DNA from: a virus | Length of the DNA stretch: 64,000 nucleotides | Virus record (IMG/VR): IMGVR_UViG_3300025127_006147 | Coordinates: 1 to 64,000 of that record | Strand: one strand, 5' to 3' | Shown here: piece by piece, positions 24,221 through 33,222 of the stretch | Layout of the letters: every line of letters begins with the position of its first letter | Position numbering within the stretch: the first letter of the stretch is position 1 | Position numbers and translations under genes: made by a program | Notes under the pieces: model-generated | Told to the model about the DNA's origin: nothing | Seen by the model: only the letters and a program-made list of their open reading frames with translations | The model's database searches: none

Positions 24221-27040
24221 ATGCATTCATTAAATATTTATTTATGTATGGGACCACAGAATTTAAATAACTATTATTTCAATAAATTAGACGCTAGACT
24301 AGATTATAGCAGCTACTATGACATATTTTTAACGTCTGATGAGCGGGATTACAACCGAGAAGTTGTATTTTCTCCTTATCTTATTTGTGTGGGTGACCAC
24401 ATTAACGCTTATCTAAGTGGCAATACTTGGTGTTCAGATTGTTTACCTCTTTGGATTGACTTAAATAATCCCCAGTCCAGTAGACAGTTAGACCCCTACT
24501 TATGTACAGAATATAATGAAAATAATACTTTATTGAGTTTACCTTATTGGTGTTCTGCTAGACCAAATTCAGGTGACACACGATGTACGTGTCCTAAATG
24601 TGAAAACCGAGAATTTACAGGAAACACTTCATTCATAGAATCTATATGTGATGTTGGTTTAACTGGTGTAGATAATGGTTTGGTACAATATATGAGTGGA
24701 AACACTACCGAATATGATAAGTGTAAGGTAGAATTTATTAAAAGCACAGCATTTACAGTAACTATAAGTGCAGAAACAGGAACAAACTGTGTCGGCACAA
24801 TTCGTAGTCTTATAAGTGGCTTTATACCAGTTACCGTGTTAAGTTCTATAGTGGGTGGTAGCATCCCTTTAAAATATCCATGTACTGGAAGTACTACATC
24901 AGTTACTAGTGGGACCACAATAAATTGGAATAATTTTTATGATTCAGCAGTGGGTATACCTGCACTCGAACCTGATATGGCTTTATCTGGATGTTGTTTT
25001 TTTACCGCTGGTCAAGATGGTGGACAAGGAGACGGTTATAATTTAAATTTTACTAATTTTCAATCAACCTTTAGTGGGGAGACATTTACGGTTGACCTAA
25101 TTACCGAAAAGGGTTATTGGCAAGCGCCTTGTCAACTAGAGTCTATAAAATTGTGGACAGACATGCCAGACCAATACAAATGGGACCATTTACATTATGA
25201 TAGAAGATTTAAAATGAAACAAGTTACTGGTTTAACTCACCAGTATAGTTACGGTATCGAATCTGTTTCGGGAGGTCCAGAAGGTTATTACAACAATCTT
25301 AGGGGTGGATTCTACCAAGGATTCTATGAACTTTATGGGTATCCGTACCAAGTTTTACCAGAAAGAGTAGAGTGTGGTTGGACCGTAGAAAGTTTATTAA
25401 AATTTGATGTTAAATGTGTGACAGAATGTATAATATCTGGGACACAAACTTTAAATGATAAGTACCCCAACAATAAAGGTATATACTTCTATATGGGAAC
25501 ACGAGCAGAAAATAAATTCCATAATTATTATTCTGCAGAAACCCACCTACAAACTTGTGACCAAGGAGACTTTAGTTGTTCTGGGATACCAACACCAATT
25601 ATAACTACAGGTACAACAGGTCACTGTGGAACCTTAGTTAATGTCATAACATCAACATACGATGAAAAAATAGATTCTTTAAGTAATGCTTTTGCTTTGA
25701 GATTAACCGACGACGGAAGAGTAGGATATAGGGCTTTATATTACACGGGTAACTGTATAACCACATATTCTGAAAAAAAGGTTTTAGATTGTGAAACAAA
25801 TGAGTATTATGTTGTTGAGGATTGTGTGACTGGTTTAACCTATAGTTCAGGTTACACCGTAGTAGAAAAATATAGTAATATTGTTTGTGGTTTAACAGGT
25901 TCTACATTCGTAAATACTTGTCCTTGGTTATTGGTAAGTGCGAGGTTCCAAAGAGATTATTGTTATGAAGGTTGTGATTTAGAAAATGAGGGTGGGGTTA
26001 ATGATTTAATAGATATTCCAGTAATGGATACACCAGGTTACATAGATTCAGGTTTAAATAGTACCTCAACTACCTTAGTTAGGGAAGCTCCATTAATGCC
26101 TGGATGGCAAGATAATGGGAATAAAGTTGTTGTAACAGGTCAATACTTGGGACCGGGTCAAATTGCTACAGGGTGTACGGAAACTGAATGTTGTACTGGT
26201 TGTACTAAAACTGATTGTCATACTTGTGGCCCAGCTACTGGATGCACTACTAATTACACAAAATTAGTTGAAAAAATAAAATTTTCTAAAAAGTGGTCCG
26301 ATGAAAGATTTTTAAGAAAGGGAACTTTAACAATTTTTGTTAATGGTAGACCAGTATTGACAGACCCAGATTTTGAAGAAATAATACCTAGAAGACTTAA
26401 CACAGAAAAACAAAAACAGGTTGGTGTGCCATTTAATATCTCTTGGGGTGGTGGAACACAGGGTCTAATAGATAACCAGACATTTTCTGCTGACACTAGT
26501 GGAAACACCATAACTTGTCCACCTTATGTGCAGGACCCAGCAGATTTAGGGTTGTTAATAGAAAAGAATTTTGCGGGAACCTATATCGGAGGAATATCCC
26601 AATTAAGATACTACATAAGGCCGTTGGGTGTCGATGAAATATTTCATAATTTCTTGGTTAATAAAGACCGATATGATTTAGTTGATTGTGCTGGTGGTTG
26701 TACCAATGGTTGTGGTCCTTGTCCCGCTATAATAATACGTGACTGTGACTCATTAGATATCATTTTAGATTACGCTATAGGTCAAACTAGCACATCAGTA
26801 GACAGTTTATCTCAATTTATTGTGTCCCCAGAATATACATCAGTTAGGTTTACAGGAGTTCTTGTAGATAATGTTGTAAGTTATAGTATTAGGTTAATTG
26901 AAAACATGGGTACAGGAAGTGGTTCTATAGTCACCACACCATTTTTAGCTACACCCACAGATGTAATACAGGTTGAGATAATAAAATTTGATGCAACTAA
27001 AGAAGCAAAAGTTACCATTATAGGCAACTTAACTAAGTAA
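24221..27040 (+). CDS. Large cysteine-rich appendage protein with LamG-like domain
   Basis: A 939-residue protein. The first ATG is at 24221, but ATG 24248 (MGPQNLNNYYF) is an equally good start. Cysteines are frequent throughout, with a dense cluster near residues 645-680 that includes TECCTGCTKTDCHTCG. The C-terminal third has a concanavalin A/LamG-like pattern (KGTLTIFVNGRPVLTD ... IGGISQLRYYIRPLGVDEI), the usual ending of a lectin-like sandwich. Such modules bind glycans, and a role as a tail fibre or surface adhesion protein is likely. Its downstream neighbours are fibre and baseplate-upper proteins. Confidence 0.7.
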   Translation: MHSLNIYLCMGPQNLNNYYFNKLDARLDYSSYYDIFLTSDERDYNREVVFSPYLICVGDHINAYLSGNTWCSDCLPLWIDLNNPQSSRQLDPYLCTEYNENNTLLSLPYWCSARPNSGDTRCTCPKCENREFTGNTSFIESICDVGLTGVDNGLVQYMSGNTTEYDKCKVEFIKSTAFTVTISAETGTNCVGTIRSLISGFIPVTVLSSIVGGSIPLKYPCTGSTTSVTSGTTINWNNFYDSAVGIPALEPDMALSGCCFFTAGQDGGQGDGYNLNFTNFQSTFSGETFTVDLITEKGYWQAPCQLESIKLWTDMPDQYKWDHLHYDRRFKMKQVTGLTHQYSYGIESVSGGPEGYYNNLRGGFYQGFYELYGYPYQVLPERVECGWTVESLLKFDVKCVTECIISGTQTLNDKYPNNKGIYFYMGTRAENKFHNYYSAETHLQTCDQGDFSCSGIPTPIITTGTTGHCGTLVNVITSTYDEKIDSLSNAFALRLTDDGRVGYRALYYTGNCITTYSEKKVLDCETNEYYVVEDCVTGLTYSSGYTVVEKYSNIVCGLTGSTFVNTCPWLLVSARFQRDYCYEGCDLENEGGVNDLIDIPVMDTPGYIDSGLNSTSTTLVREAPLMPGWQDNGNKVVVTGQYLGPGQIATGCTETECCTGCTKTDCHTCGPATGCTTNYTKLVEKIKFSKKWSDERFLRKGTLTIFVNGRPVLTDPDFEEIIPRRLNTEKQKQVGVPFNISWGGGTQGLIDNQTFSADTSGNTITCPPYVQDPADLGLLIEKNFAGTYIGGISQLRYYIRPLGVDEIFHNFLVNKDRYDLVDCAGGCTNGCGPCPAIIIRDCDSLDIILDYAIGQTSTSVDSLSQFIVSPEYTSVRFTGVLVDNVVSYSIRLIENMGTGSGSIVTTPFLATPTDVIQVEIIKFDATKEAKVTIIGNLTK

Positions 27041-27045
27041 AAAAC

Positions 27046-27053
27046 TATTTATA
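27046..27053 (+). promoter_or_regulatory. Candidate late promoter motif
   Basis: TATTTATA, 12 nt before the ATG of the fibre gene at 27066, in a 25-base intergenic gap. Confidence 0.5.
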
Positions 27054-27065
27054 AAATAAAAAAAT

Positions 27066-29150
27066 ATGTCTTGTAAATGTAAAAATATTATAGAAAACTT
27101 CCAAGGAGGAACAATTCCTTTAGATACCATATTCAATGGAAACGTTCAAATTTGTGGTGCTGGTAAAACTTTAAAGGTAGAAAATATAATAGGTTGTTCT
27201 CCCACAACTATAGGGGCAGAGAGTGGTTGTACTTCTGCTACCACTACAGTTTTAATAGTTAGTGGTAAAACTAATTTTGGTTGTGATATTAATATTGCAA
27301 ATGGAGGTGGAATATTTTCAGGTGGTACAAATTTATTAGATATTTTTTCCACCACTACCTCATCAGGTTCCACAGGAGGAGGAACCTTTACTGGAAATAC
27401 TTCAGCTACCTGTATTAATGAATTATGGGTTTCTAATATTTCTGGATGTAGTCCAGTTACTATCGGAACAGAAGCAGAATTTTCACAAGACGTGTCGGTC
27501 TCACAATACATCAGACATACAGGTGATGCTGACACACATATTCAATTTTTAGATAATAAACTTCAGTTACATGCTGGTAACATACCTTTTATTCAACTTG
27601 ATAAAGATGCAGCAACACCTTACCCTCTTACAATTAATCATGGTGGTAATAGAGTTAACTTTAGGGTTCTAGATAAAGATAGTAACCTACTTTTAAAAAC
27701 CGATTCTGAAGCATCTAAGGTAAATTTATACCATGCTGGTAATATGAAATTAGAAACACAAATCGGAGGTATTGATGTAATAGGTGAACTTAATGTGACT
27801 AGTGGTTTAACTGTAACGGGAGACACTATAGTAAAGGGGGGGAAAATATTACTGGATGATGGTGATGTTAGTAATAACTATGCTGGATTTGGTAATAATG
27901 ATGACCTAAAAATATTCCACAATGGAGGCCATTCAGTAATAAGAGAAACAGGAACAGGAAACCTATACCTACAAAGTGATAATAATGTCATAATTTCTAA
28001 GGATTCGGCTACAGAAACTATGATTAAGTGTATTGCCGATGGAGCTGTTGAACTCTACCATAATAATGTTAAAAAGTTTGATACGGGTAGTCATGGTGTT
28101 GATATAGTAGATGAAGCACACATAGAAGGTGAGACTCCACACCTAACACTTAAAAGGACTGACAACGCAAATGTTCCTAGTCTACGTTTTAAAGGCAGTG
28201 GTGGTACTATAGGTGCAAGTATTGATTTTGACGGTACAGCAGGCAGTTCCAATGAACTTATATTTAAAACTTTTCCAGGACTTACACTTACAGAAAAATT
28301 TAGAGTTACATACACTGGAGCAAAAGTTTCAGGTGAACTTAATGTGACTAGTGGTTTAACTGTAACAAGTTCAGGCACAAATACTTCAGATACGGTATTT
28401 TTAGTACAAGATAGTGTCGGTAATCATATCATAGAAGGTTTAGATACTGGACAAGTTCATGTTGGAGACTTAGTTAATAGTGCCCTACCAACAAATCCAA
28501 CACTTATGATTGGTGCGGGTAAAACACCAAACGATAGAGGTTCGTTAGCCTTTACTTCTTCAGGTATAGGTATCGGGGGAGATAATGATGCAACTGGAGA
28601 TTTTCTACACTTTCTTTTACCAGGAAGTGATGATAGTAGATGGAGATTTGATACTAGTTCCGCTTTTGGTTTTACCTTAATAAGTAGACAAAGTAACGCT
28701 TTTGGTTCGGGTGCGGGAACTAGAAGTAGTATTTACACTAGTAGGACATACGGTATAGATTTTTTACTCGGTTATTCAAGTGGCCTAGGTGTTACCGATA
28801 CTGTCGGATATAGATTTAATACTAAAGATAGTACTAGTGCGGGTGCAAATGATATAGAAAGGTTTGTTATTGAAAACGGTACGAGTGAAACTAAATCTTA
28901 CTTTGATAATATTAGTGTGTTGGGTGTTGGGACACCTAATCCTGACACTAACGTTAAAGTACACATTAGTGGAGATACTTTAATAAGTGGTAGTTTTACC
29001 GCAAGTACCATGACACTTAAAAATGTCCCCGCTTTTCAAGATGAAGCAAATGCTGCACTTGGGGGACTCACAACTGGAGACGTATATCAAACAACTGGAA
29101 CTGGACCCTCTCCGTTAAATGTGGCGGGAATATTAATGATAAAACAATAA
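27066..29150 (+). CDS. Tail fibre protein with repeated beta modules
   Basis: A 694-residue protein rich in Gly, Thr, Ser and Asn. It contains the fibre modules seen in T4-like cyanophages and pelagiphages: 'NNDDLKIFHNGGHSVI', TGTGNLYLQSDNN and AVELYHNNVKKFDTGSHGV. The N-terminus is Cys/Gly-rich like its upstream neighbour. The segment GELNVTSGLTVT occurs twice, encoded by an exact 36-base DNA repeat at 27782-27817 and 28331-28366. The far C-terminus (KNVPAFQDEANAALGGLTTG) is a typical distal tip. It is expected to be a trimeric shaft that helps host recognition. Confidence 0.82.
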   Translation: MSCKCKNIIENFQGGTIPLDTIFNGNVQICGAGKTLKVENIIGCSPTTIGAESGCTSATTTVLIVSGKTNFGCDINIANGGGIFSGGTNLLDIFSTTTSSGSTGGGTFTGNTSATCINELWVSNISGCSPVTIGTEAEFSQDVSVSQYIRHTGDADTHIQFLDNKLQLHAGNIPFIQLDKDAATPYPLTINHGGNRVNFRVLDKDSNLLLKTDSEASKVNLYHAGNMKLETQIGGIDVIGELNVTSGLTVTGDTIVKGGKILLDDGDVSNNYAGFGNNDDLKIFHNGGHSVIRETGTGNLYLQSDNNVIISKDSATETMIKCIADGAVELYHNNVKKFDTGSHGVDIVDEAHIEGETPHLTLKRTDNANVPSLRFKGSGGTIGASIDFDGTAGSSNELIFKTFPGLTLTEKFRVTYTGAKVSGELNVTSGLTVTSSGTNTSDTVFLVQDSVGNHIIEGLDTGQVHVGDLVNSALPTNPTLMIGAGKTPNDRGSLAFTSSGIGIGGDNDATGDFLHFLLPGSDDSRWRFDTSSAFGFTLISRQSNAFGSGAGTRSSIYTSRTYGIDFLLGYSSGLGVTDTVGYRFNTKDSTSAGANDIERFVIENGTSETKSYFDNISVLGVGTPNPDTNVKVHISGDTLISGSFTASTMTLKNVPAFQDEANAALGGLTTGDVYQTTGTGPSPLNVAGILMIKQ
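27782..27817 (+). repeat. 36-base direct repeat, copy 1
   Basis: Exactly identical to 28331-28366, in the same reading frame of the fibre gene, encoding GELNVTSGLTV. The two copies are 549 bases apart, a potential site for recombination between fibre modules. Confidence 0.85.
28331..28366 (+). repeat. 36-base direct repeat, copy 2
   Basis: Second exact copy of the repeat at 27782-27817, within the same fibre gene. Confidence 0.85.
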
Positions 29151-29156
29151 AATCGG

Positions 29157-29164
29157 TATTTATA
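29157..29164 (+). promoter_or_regulatory. Candidate late promoter motif
   Basis: TATTTATA, 14 nt before the ATG at 29179. Confidence 0.5.
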
Positions 29165-29178
29165 ACTAAAACACACAC

Positions 29179-29553
29179 ATGGAATTTTTTATAAGAAAAG
29201 ACTCATTAGAACCAGTATTAAAAATGCAATTAATACAAGATGGTAGAAACGATTTCAGAAAGTTTTACCAAGGTTTAGAAAATGCTATGTTAAGTTTTTC
29301 TATGAAAAAGGTAGATACTGGTGAGTACGTAATTTTAAATAAAGCTGCTGGTATCGTACAAAAGACACAGGTAGACCCAATCAACGACCCCGAATATTAT
29401 ATATACTACAGATGGCAACCAACAGACGTAATGGAAGAGGGAAGATATCAAGGTCAGTTTTTAATCGAATTTTTAACAGACGGGACCCAGTTAGTGGCTC
29501 CAGTAAGAGAAGATTTATATATCAATATTCAAGAAAGTTTTGGAATTATTTAA
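29179..29553 (+). CDS. Baseplate upper protein-like (BppU N-terminal fold)
   Basis: This 124-residue beta-rich protein has the pattern 'FIRKDSLEPVLKMQLIQDG', 'MLSFSMKKVDTGEYVI' and 'RYQGQFLIEFLTDGTQLVAP', ending in a short beta strand. This resembles the N-terminal domain of baseplate upper or receptor-binding-anchor proteins (BppU/DUF2479-like), which hold fibres on the baseplate. It follows two fibre-type genes and has its own late-type motif. Identification is by fold pattern, so moderate. Confidence 0.6.
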   Translation: MEFFIRKDSLEPVLKMQLIQDGRNDFRKFYQGLENAMLSFSMKKVDTGEYVILNKAAGIVQKTQVDPINDPEYYIYYRWQPTDVMEEGRYQGQFLIEFLTDGTQLVAPVREDLYINIQESFGII

Positions 29554-29554
29554 A

Positions 29555-29585
29555 TTGACATCTCACAAATAGTTTCTTATATTTT
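29555..29585 (+). promoter_or_regulatory. Possible host-type promoter for DNA polymerase
   Basis: TTG at 29555-29557, 20 nt, then TATATTTT at 29578-29585. It departs from TAnnTTTG at the last base and lies 66 nt before the polymerase ATG, so the support is weak. Confidence 0.25.
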
Positions 29586-29651
29586 AATTAATGTTAAGTA
29601 AAATTCACTAATAGAGTGAAGCTAATATTACAAACGAAAATTATTATATAC

Positions 29652-32363
29652 ATGAAACCTACACAAGAAGAAATCCAACAATTTTTAGAAGGGAGTGACC
29701 CAGAAAAACACATAGTAGCGGTAGAATATGACTATCGTAGCAGTTCTATATTTAAAATCAAAGAAGACCCAATTAATGGTAAACAAATAGTTAAAGATAC
29801 TTTCGTACCTTTTGCTTGGGTTGGAGACTTAAGACCTTACAATTTTTATTCTAATAGTAAAGCTAGACAAAAAGAAGCTATGAGTAAGCATGGTATTCTT
29901 ATAGAAAAACTAGACAACCATAACCAACCAAGATTAGTAGAAGGATTAAATTTTATAATTAAAACTACTAAAACATATCAAAACCTAGTTTCATTTTTTA
30001 GAGAAGGTGGTGTAAACCCTTGGGGAGAAAATACTAGGTCATCAATTATTATACTTAGTCCTGTAGAACAATATTTAATTCAAAAAGAAAAAAGACTGTT
30101 TAAGGGTTTTGAAGATTATAACGATATCCATAGATTAGTTTTCGATATTGAGACTACCGCACTCAGACCTTCTGATGGTATGATATTTTTAGTAGGGATA
30201 TTAGATAATAGAGGCAATAGTGAAATATTTTATGCCCATGATGATGAAAGTGAAAGACAATTAATTATTAATTTTTTTGAAACTATTAATAGAATTAGAC
30301 CTACCATAATAGGTGGTTATAACTCCGCGTCCTTTGACTGGGAATGGATGTTTAAAAGAGCAGAAATATTAGGATTAAACATAAATGAAATTTCACATAC
30401 ACTACATCCAAATATTAATATTAGAAGAAAAGAATCTATACTTAAGTTAGGTGCAGAGATAGAAGATTATATGTCTACAAATATGTGGGGTTATAATGTT
30501 ATTGATATTGCACATGCGGTTAGAAGAGCACAAACAATTAATTCTGACATTAAGTCTTGGGGACTTAAATACATCACACAATTTATTGGAGCAAATAAAG
30601 AAACTCGTGTATACGTACCTGGTGACAAAATATCCTCGATATATGAAGAGAATGAAGACTATTATTTTAATCCAAGAACTGGAAAATATAAGTTAAGAAA
30701 TACAGAAGGGTTAGAAAATTTATTACAGAGACACCCAAACGTTTACGAAGAAGTTAATGGACAATTTATAATTAAAAAATATCTTGAGGGTGATATTGAA
30801 GAAACACTAACCGTTGACGAGGAATTTAACCAAGCTTCATTCTTATTGGCTTCAATGGTACCAACTACCTATGAAAGGGTGTCTACTATGGGAACCGCTA
30901 CACTATGGAAAATGTTGATGTTGGCTTGGTCATACAAACAAGGTTTAGCTATACCTAAAAAAGATGAAAAAAGACCTTTTGTTGGTGGATTGTCAAGATT
31001 ACTTAAGACTGGTTATTCTACTAATGTACTTAAACTGGACTTTAGTTCACTATACCCTTCAATACAATTAGTACATAAAGTTTTTCCTGACTGTGATGTT
31101 ACAGGTGCGATGGAATCTATGTTAAAATACTTTAGGGACACTAGAATAAAGTATAAAAAATTAGCTGCAGAATATTATGGTGTAGACAATAAAAAATCAT
31201 CATCTTATGGTAGAAAACAATTACCTATTAAAATTTTCATTAACTCGATGTTTGGTTCTTTATCCGCTCCTCAGGTTTTTCCTTGGGGTGAAATGGATAG
31301 TGGTGAAATGGTGACTTGTACAGGAAGACAATATCTAAGACACATGATTAGGTGGTTTATGGAACGTGAGTATTCTCCTTTAGTATTGGATACTGATGGT
31401 GTAAACTTTTCATCACCAGAAGGTGTAGAAGAACGTCTTTACATAGGTAAGGGACATAATGAATTAGTGGTGGAAGGTAAGGAATATAAAGGTGCGGATG
31501 CAGATGTAGCTGAATATAATGATTTATATATGAGAGACGAAATGGGTCTAGATACAGATGGTACTTGGCCTTCTTGTATAAATGTAGCTAGAAAAAACTA
31601 CGCTCTTTTAACAGATAAAGGAAAAGTTAAATTAACAGGAAACTCTATTAAATCCAAAACATTACAGGGATTTTTGGTTGAGTTTATAGACGAAGGTCTA
31701 CAAATGTTGTTAAAAGGTGACGGTAAATCTTTCATAGAACACTATTACTCTTACGTTGAGAAAATTTACAACAAGGAAATCCCACTATCTAAAATAGCTA
31801 ATAAATCTAGAGTTAAATTAACTGTCGCGGAATACAAAGAAAGAGCTAAAAAAGTAACCAAAGCTGGAAACCCTATGTCTAAAATGGCACATATGGAATT
31901 AGTTTTAAAAGAAAATCTTAGAGTTAATTTAGGTGACACTATCTATTACGTTAATAACGGAACGGCTATGTCTCACGGTGATGTACAAAATAAAAAATTA
32001 AAAGATGGAACTAAAGAAACTATATTAAGATGTTACAGAATTCCTGAAAAAGACATAGAAGAAAAACCTGAGATGTGTGGAGACTACAACGTACCAAGAT
32101 ATATGAACACTTTTAATAAGAGGGTTGAACCTTTATTGGTGGTTTTTAAACAAGAGGTGAGGGATAGTTTAATTGTGAATAAACCAGAAGATAGGCAATT
32201 TTTCACGACTAAACAATGTGAGTTAATAAATGGTTTAGCTAGAAAAGAAGGAGACCAAGATGATTTAAATGAAGTTTTATCATTGTCTGATGAAGAAGAT
32301 GTCTTCTGGGATAAAATGGGTCAGGACCCAGAAAAATTTCTAGAACCTCTAGGAATTTTTTAA
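29652..32363 (+). CDS. Family B DNA polymerase (T4 gp43-like)
   Basis: Replicative DNA polymerase of 903 residues counted from ATG 29652. An in-frame GTG at 29616 would add 12 residues but gives a poor N-terminus. It has the 3'-5' exonuclease motif FDIETTALRPSDG near residue 163, and polymerase motif A LKLDFSSLYPSIQLVH near 460. Motif B is in the Lys/Asn/Phe-Gly segment 'PIKIFINSMFGSLSAP' near 525, and motif C is LVLDTDGVNFSSP near 577. Length matches T4 gp43. Unusually it lies between virion genes and a convergent fibre gene. Its 3' end overlaps the S74 gene tail-to-tail by 15 bases. Confidence 0.93.
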   Translation: MKPTQEEIQQFLEGSDPEKHIVAVEYDYRSSSIFKIKEDPINGKQIVKDTFVPFAWVGDLRPYNFYSNSKARQKEAMSKHGILIEKLDNHNQPRLVEGLNFIIKTTKTYQNLVSFFREGGVNPWGENTRSSIIILSPVEQYLIQKEKRLFKGFEDYNDIHRLVFDIETTALRPSDGMIFLVGILDNRGNSEIFYAHDDESERQLIINFFETINRIRPTIIGGYNSASFDWEWMFKRAEILGLNINEISHTLHPNINIRRKESILKLGAEIEDYMSTNMWGYNVIDIAHAVRRAQTINSDIKSWGLKYITQFIGANKETRVYVPGDKISSIYEENEDYYFNPRTGKYKLRNTEGLENLLQRHPNVYEEVNGQFIIKKYLEGDIEETLTVDEEFNQASFLLASMVPTTYERVSTMGTATLWKMLMLAWSYKQGLAIPKKDEKRPFVGGLSRLLKTGYSTNVLKLDFSSLYPSIQLVHKVFPDCDVTGAMESMLKYFRDTRIKYKKLAAEYYGVDNKKSSSYGRKQLPIKIFINSMFGSLSAPQVFPWGEMDSGEMVTCTGRQYLRHMIRWFMEREYSPLVLDTDGVNFSSPEGVEERLYIGKGHNELVVEGKEYKGADADVAEYNDLYMRDEMGLDTDGTWPSCINVARKNYALLTDKGKVKLTGNSIKSKTLQGFLVEFIDEGLQMLLKGDGKSFIEHYYSYVEKIYNKEIPLSKIANKSRVKLTVAEYKERAKKVTKAGNPMSKMAHMELVLKENLRVNLGDTIYYVNNGTAMSHGDVQNKKLKDGTKETILRCYRIPEKDIEEKPEMCGDYNVPRYMNTFNKRVEPLLVVFKQEVRDSLIVNKPEDRQFFTTKQCELINGLARKEGDQDDLNEVLSLSDEEDVFWDKMGQDPEKFLEPLGIF

Positions 32364-33221
32364 ACCATCAGAAGAAAGTATAAACCAGTTAGTGTTGTCC
32401 GATAATACCTCAATACTACTTTGTGGTCCCATATTAATTTCTTCCCACTCACCGTCTATTTTACCAGATTTTGTTTTTACTGTAATATTAGCCATAGATT
32501 TAATATAAAAACGGTTAAGGTTAGTATCATTAAGTGTGATGGTTAAATCTTCTGTAGCTATAATATATCTTGTATTAAGAGTAGTGTAGTTTGAATTTAT
32601 ACTTACGGGGATATTCTCTATATTTTCAACTGTCTTCTCAACCACAGGGATTTTACCCTGTTTTAATACAGCAATTAATGCTATAGTAAGTAGTTTATAG
32701 TTTATACCATCAGGTTCACCGTTTTCATCATAAATTACAAAATCTTTAAGACCTACGGAATCTACTTCCTCAGCAATTAATCCTACTGAAGATTTTCCAT
32801 TATTTTTCCATTTAAATTTTACTGGTGTTAATTCTAAAATAGAATTCAATTCAGTAAGATTTATTGGTTTTACATCTTTTTTATATTTTAAAGATGAAGC
32901 TACTCTAAAAACTTCGTTAGTGGACACATCTATTTCTAAGTCTGTCCCAGTACCTGTTGGGATTAGGTCTGAATTAATCTGTATAGCTGACTTACCAAAA
33001 GTTAAATCTGGGTCTAACCCCATAGAAAAAACCGCTGTATTAGCTGATGTAGATGTAAAATTAAAATTATAAGTAGACGAATCACCAGATTTACTAATTA
33101 AAACATTTTGTTGTAATCTACTACTACCAGACATTTCTGCAGTTGTATCACAATTTTGATAAACTTGTCTAGAAAAATCTATTTTAGTTCTTAGTCCGAA
33201 TCCTGGATAACTATATCCCAT
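32349..33221 (-). CDS. Fibre protein with Peptidase S74 chaperone domain
   Basis: This 290-residue protein is largely a fibre-end module. Residues 105-195 form an intramolecular chaperone (Peptidase S74): FRVASSLKYKKDVKPI at the start, SILELTPVKFKWKN, SVGLIAEEVDSVG and 'PDGINYKLLTIALIAVLKQ'. In endosialidase-type fibres this domain trimerises the shaft and then cleaves itself off at a Ser just before the Leu-Lys-Tyr-Lys. An extra 95-residue beta-rich tail follows it, so the self-cleaved product or the domain order is not standard. It overlaps the convergent polymerase gene by 15 bases at the 3' end. Confidence 0.85.
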   Translation of the reverse strand: MGYSYPGFGLRTKIDFSRQVYQNCDTTAEMSGSSRLQQNVLISKSGDSSTYNFNFTSTSANTAVFSMGLDPDLTFGKSAIQINSDLIPTGTGTDLEIDVSTNEVFRVASSLKYKKDVKPINLTELNSILELTPVKFKWKNNGKSSVGLIAEEVDSVGLKDFVIYDENGEPDGINYKLLTIALIAVLKQGKIPVVEKTVENIENIPVSINSNYTTLNTRYIIATEDLTITLNDTNLNRFYIKSMANITVKTKSGKIDGEWEEINMGPQSSIEVLSDNTNWFILSSDGLKNS

Positions 33222-33222
33222 A

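Noticed and set aside
24544-24918. A 124-codon minus-strand frame in the appendage gene
   Set aside because: Antisense of a coding region with regular codon structure on the plus strand; no family or start context.
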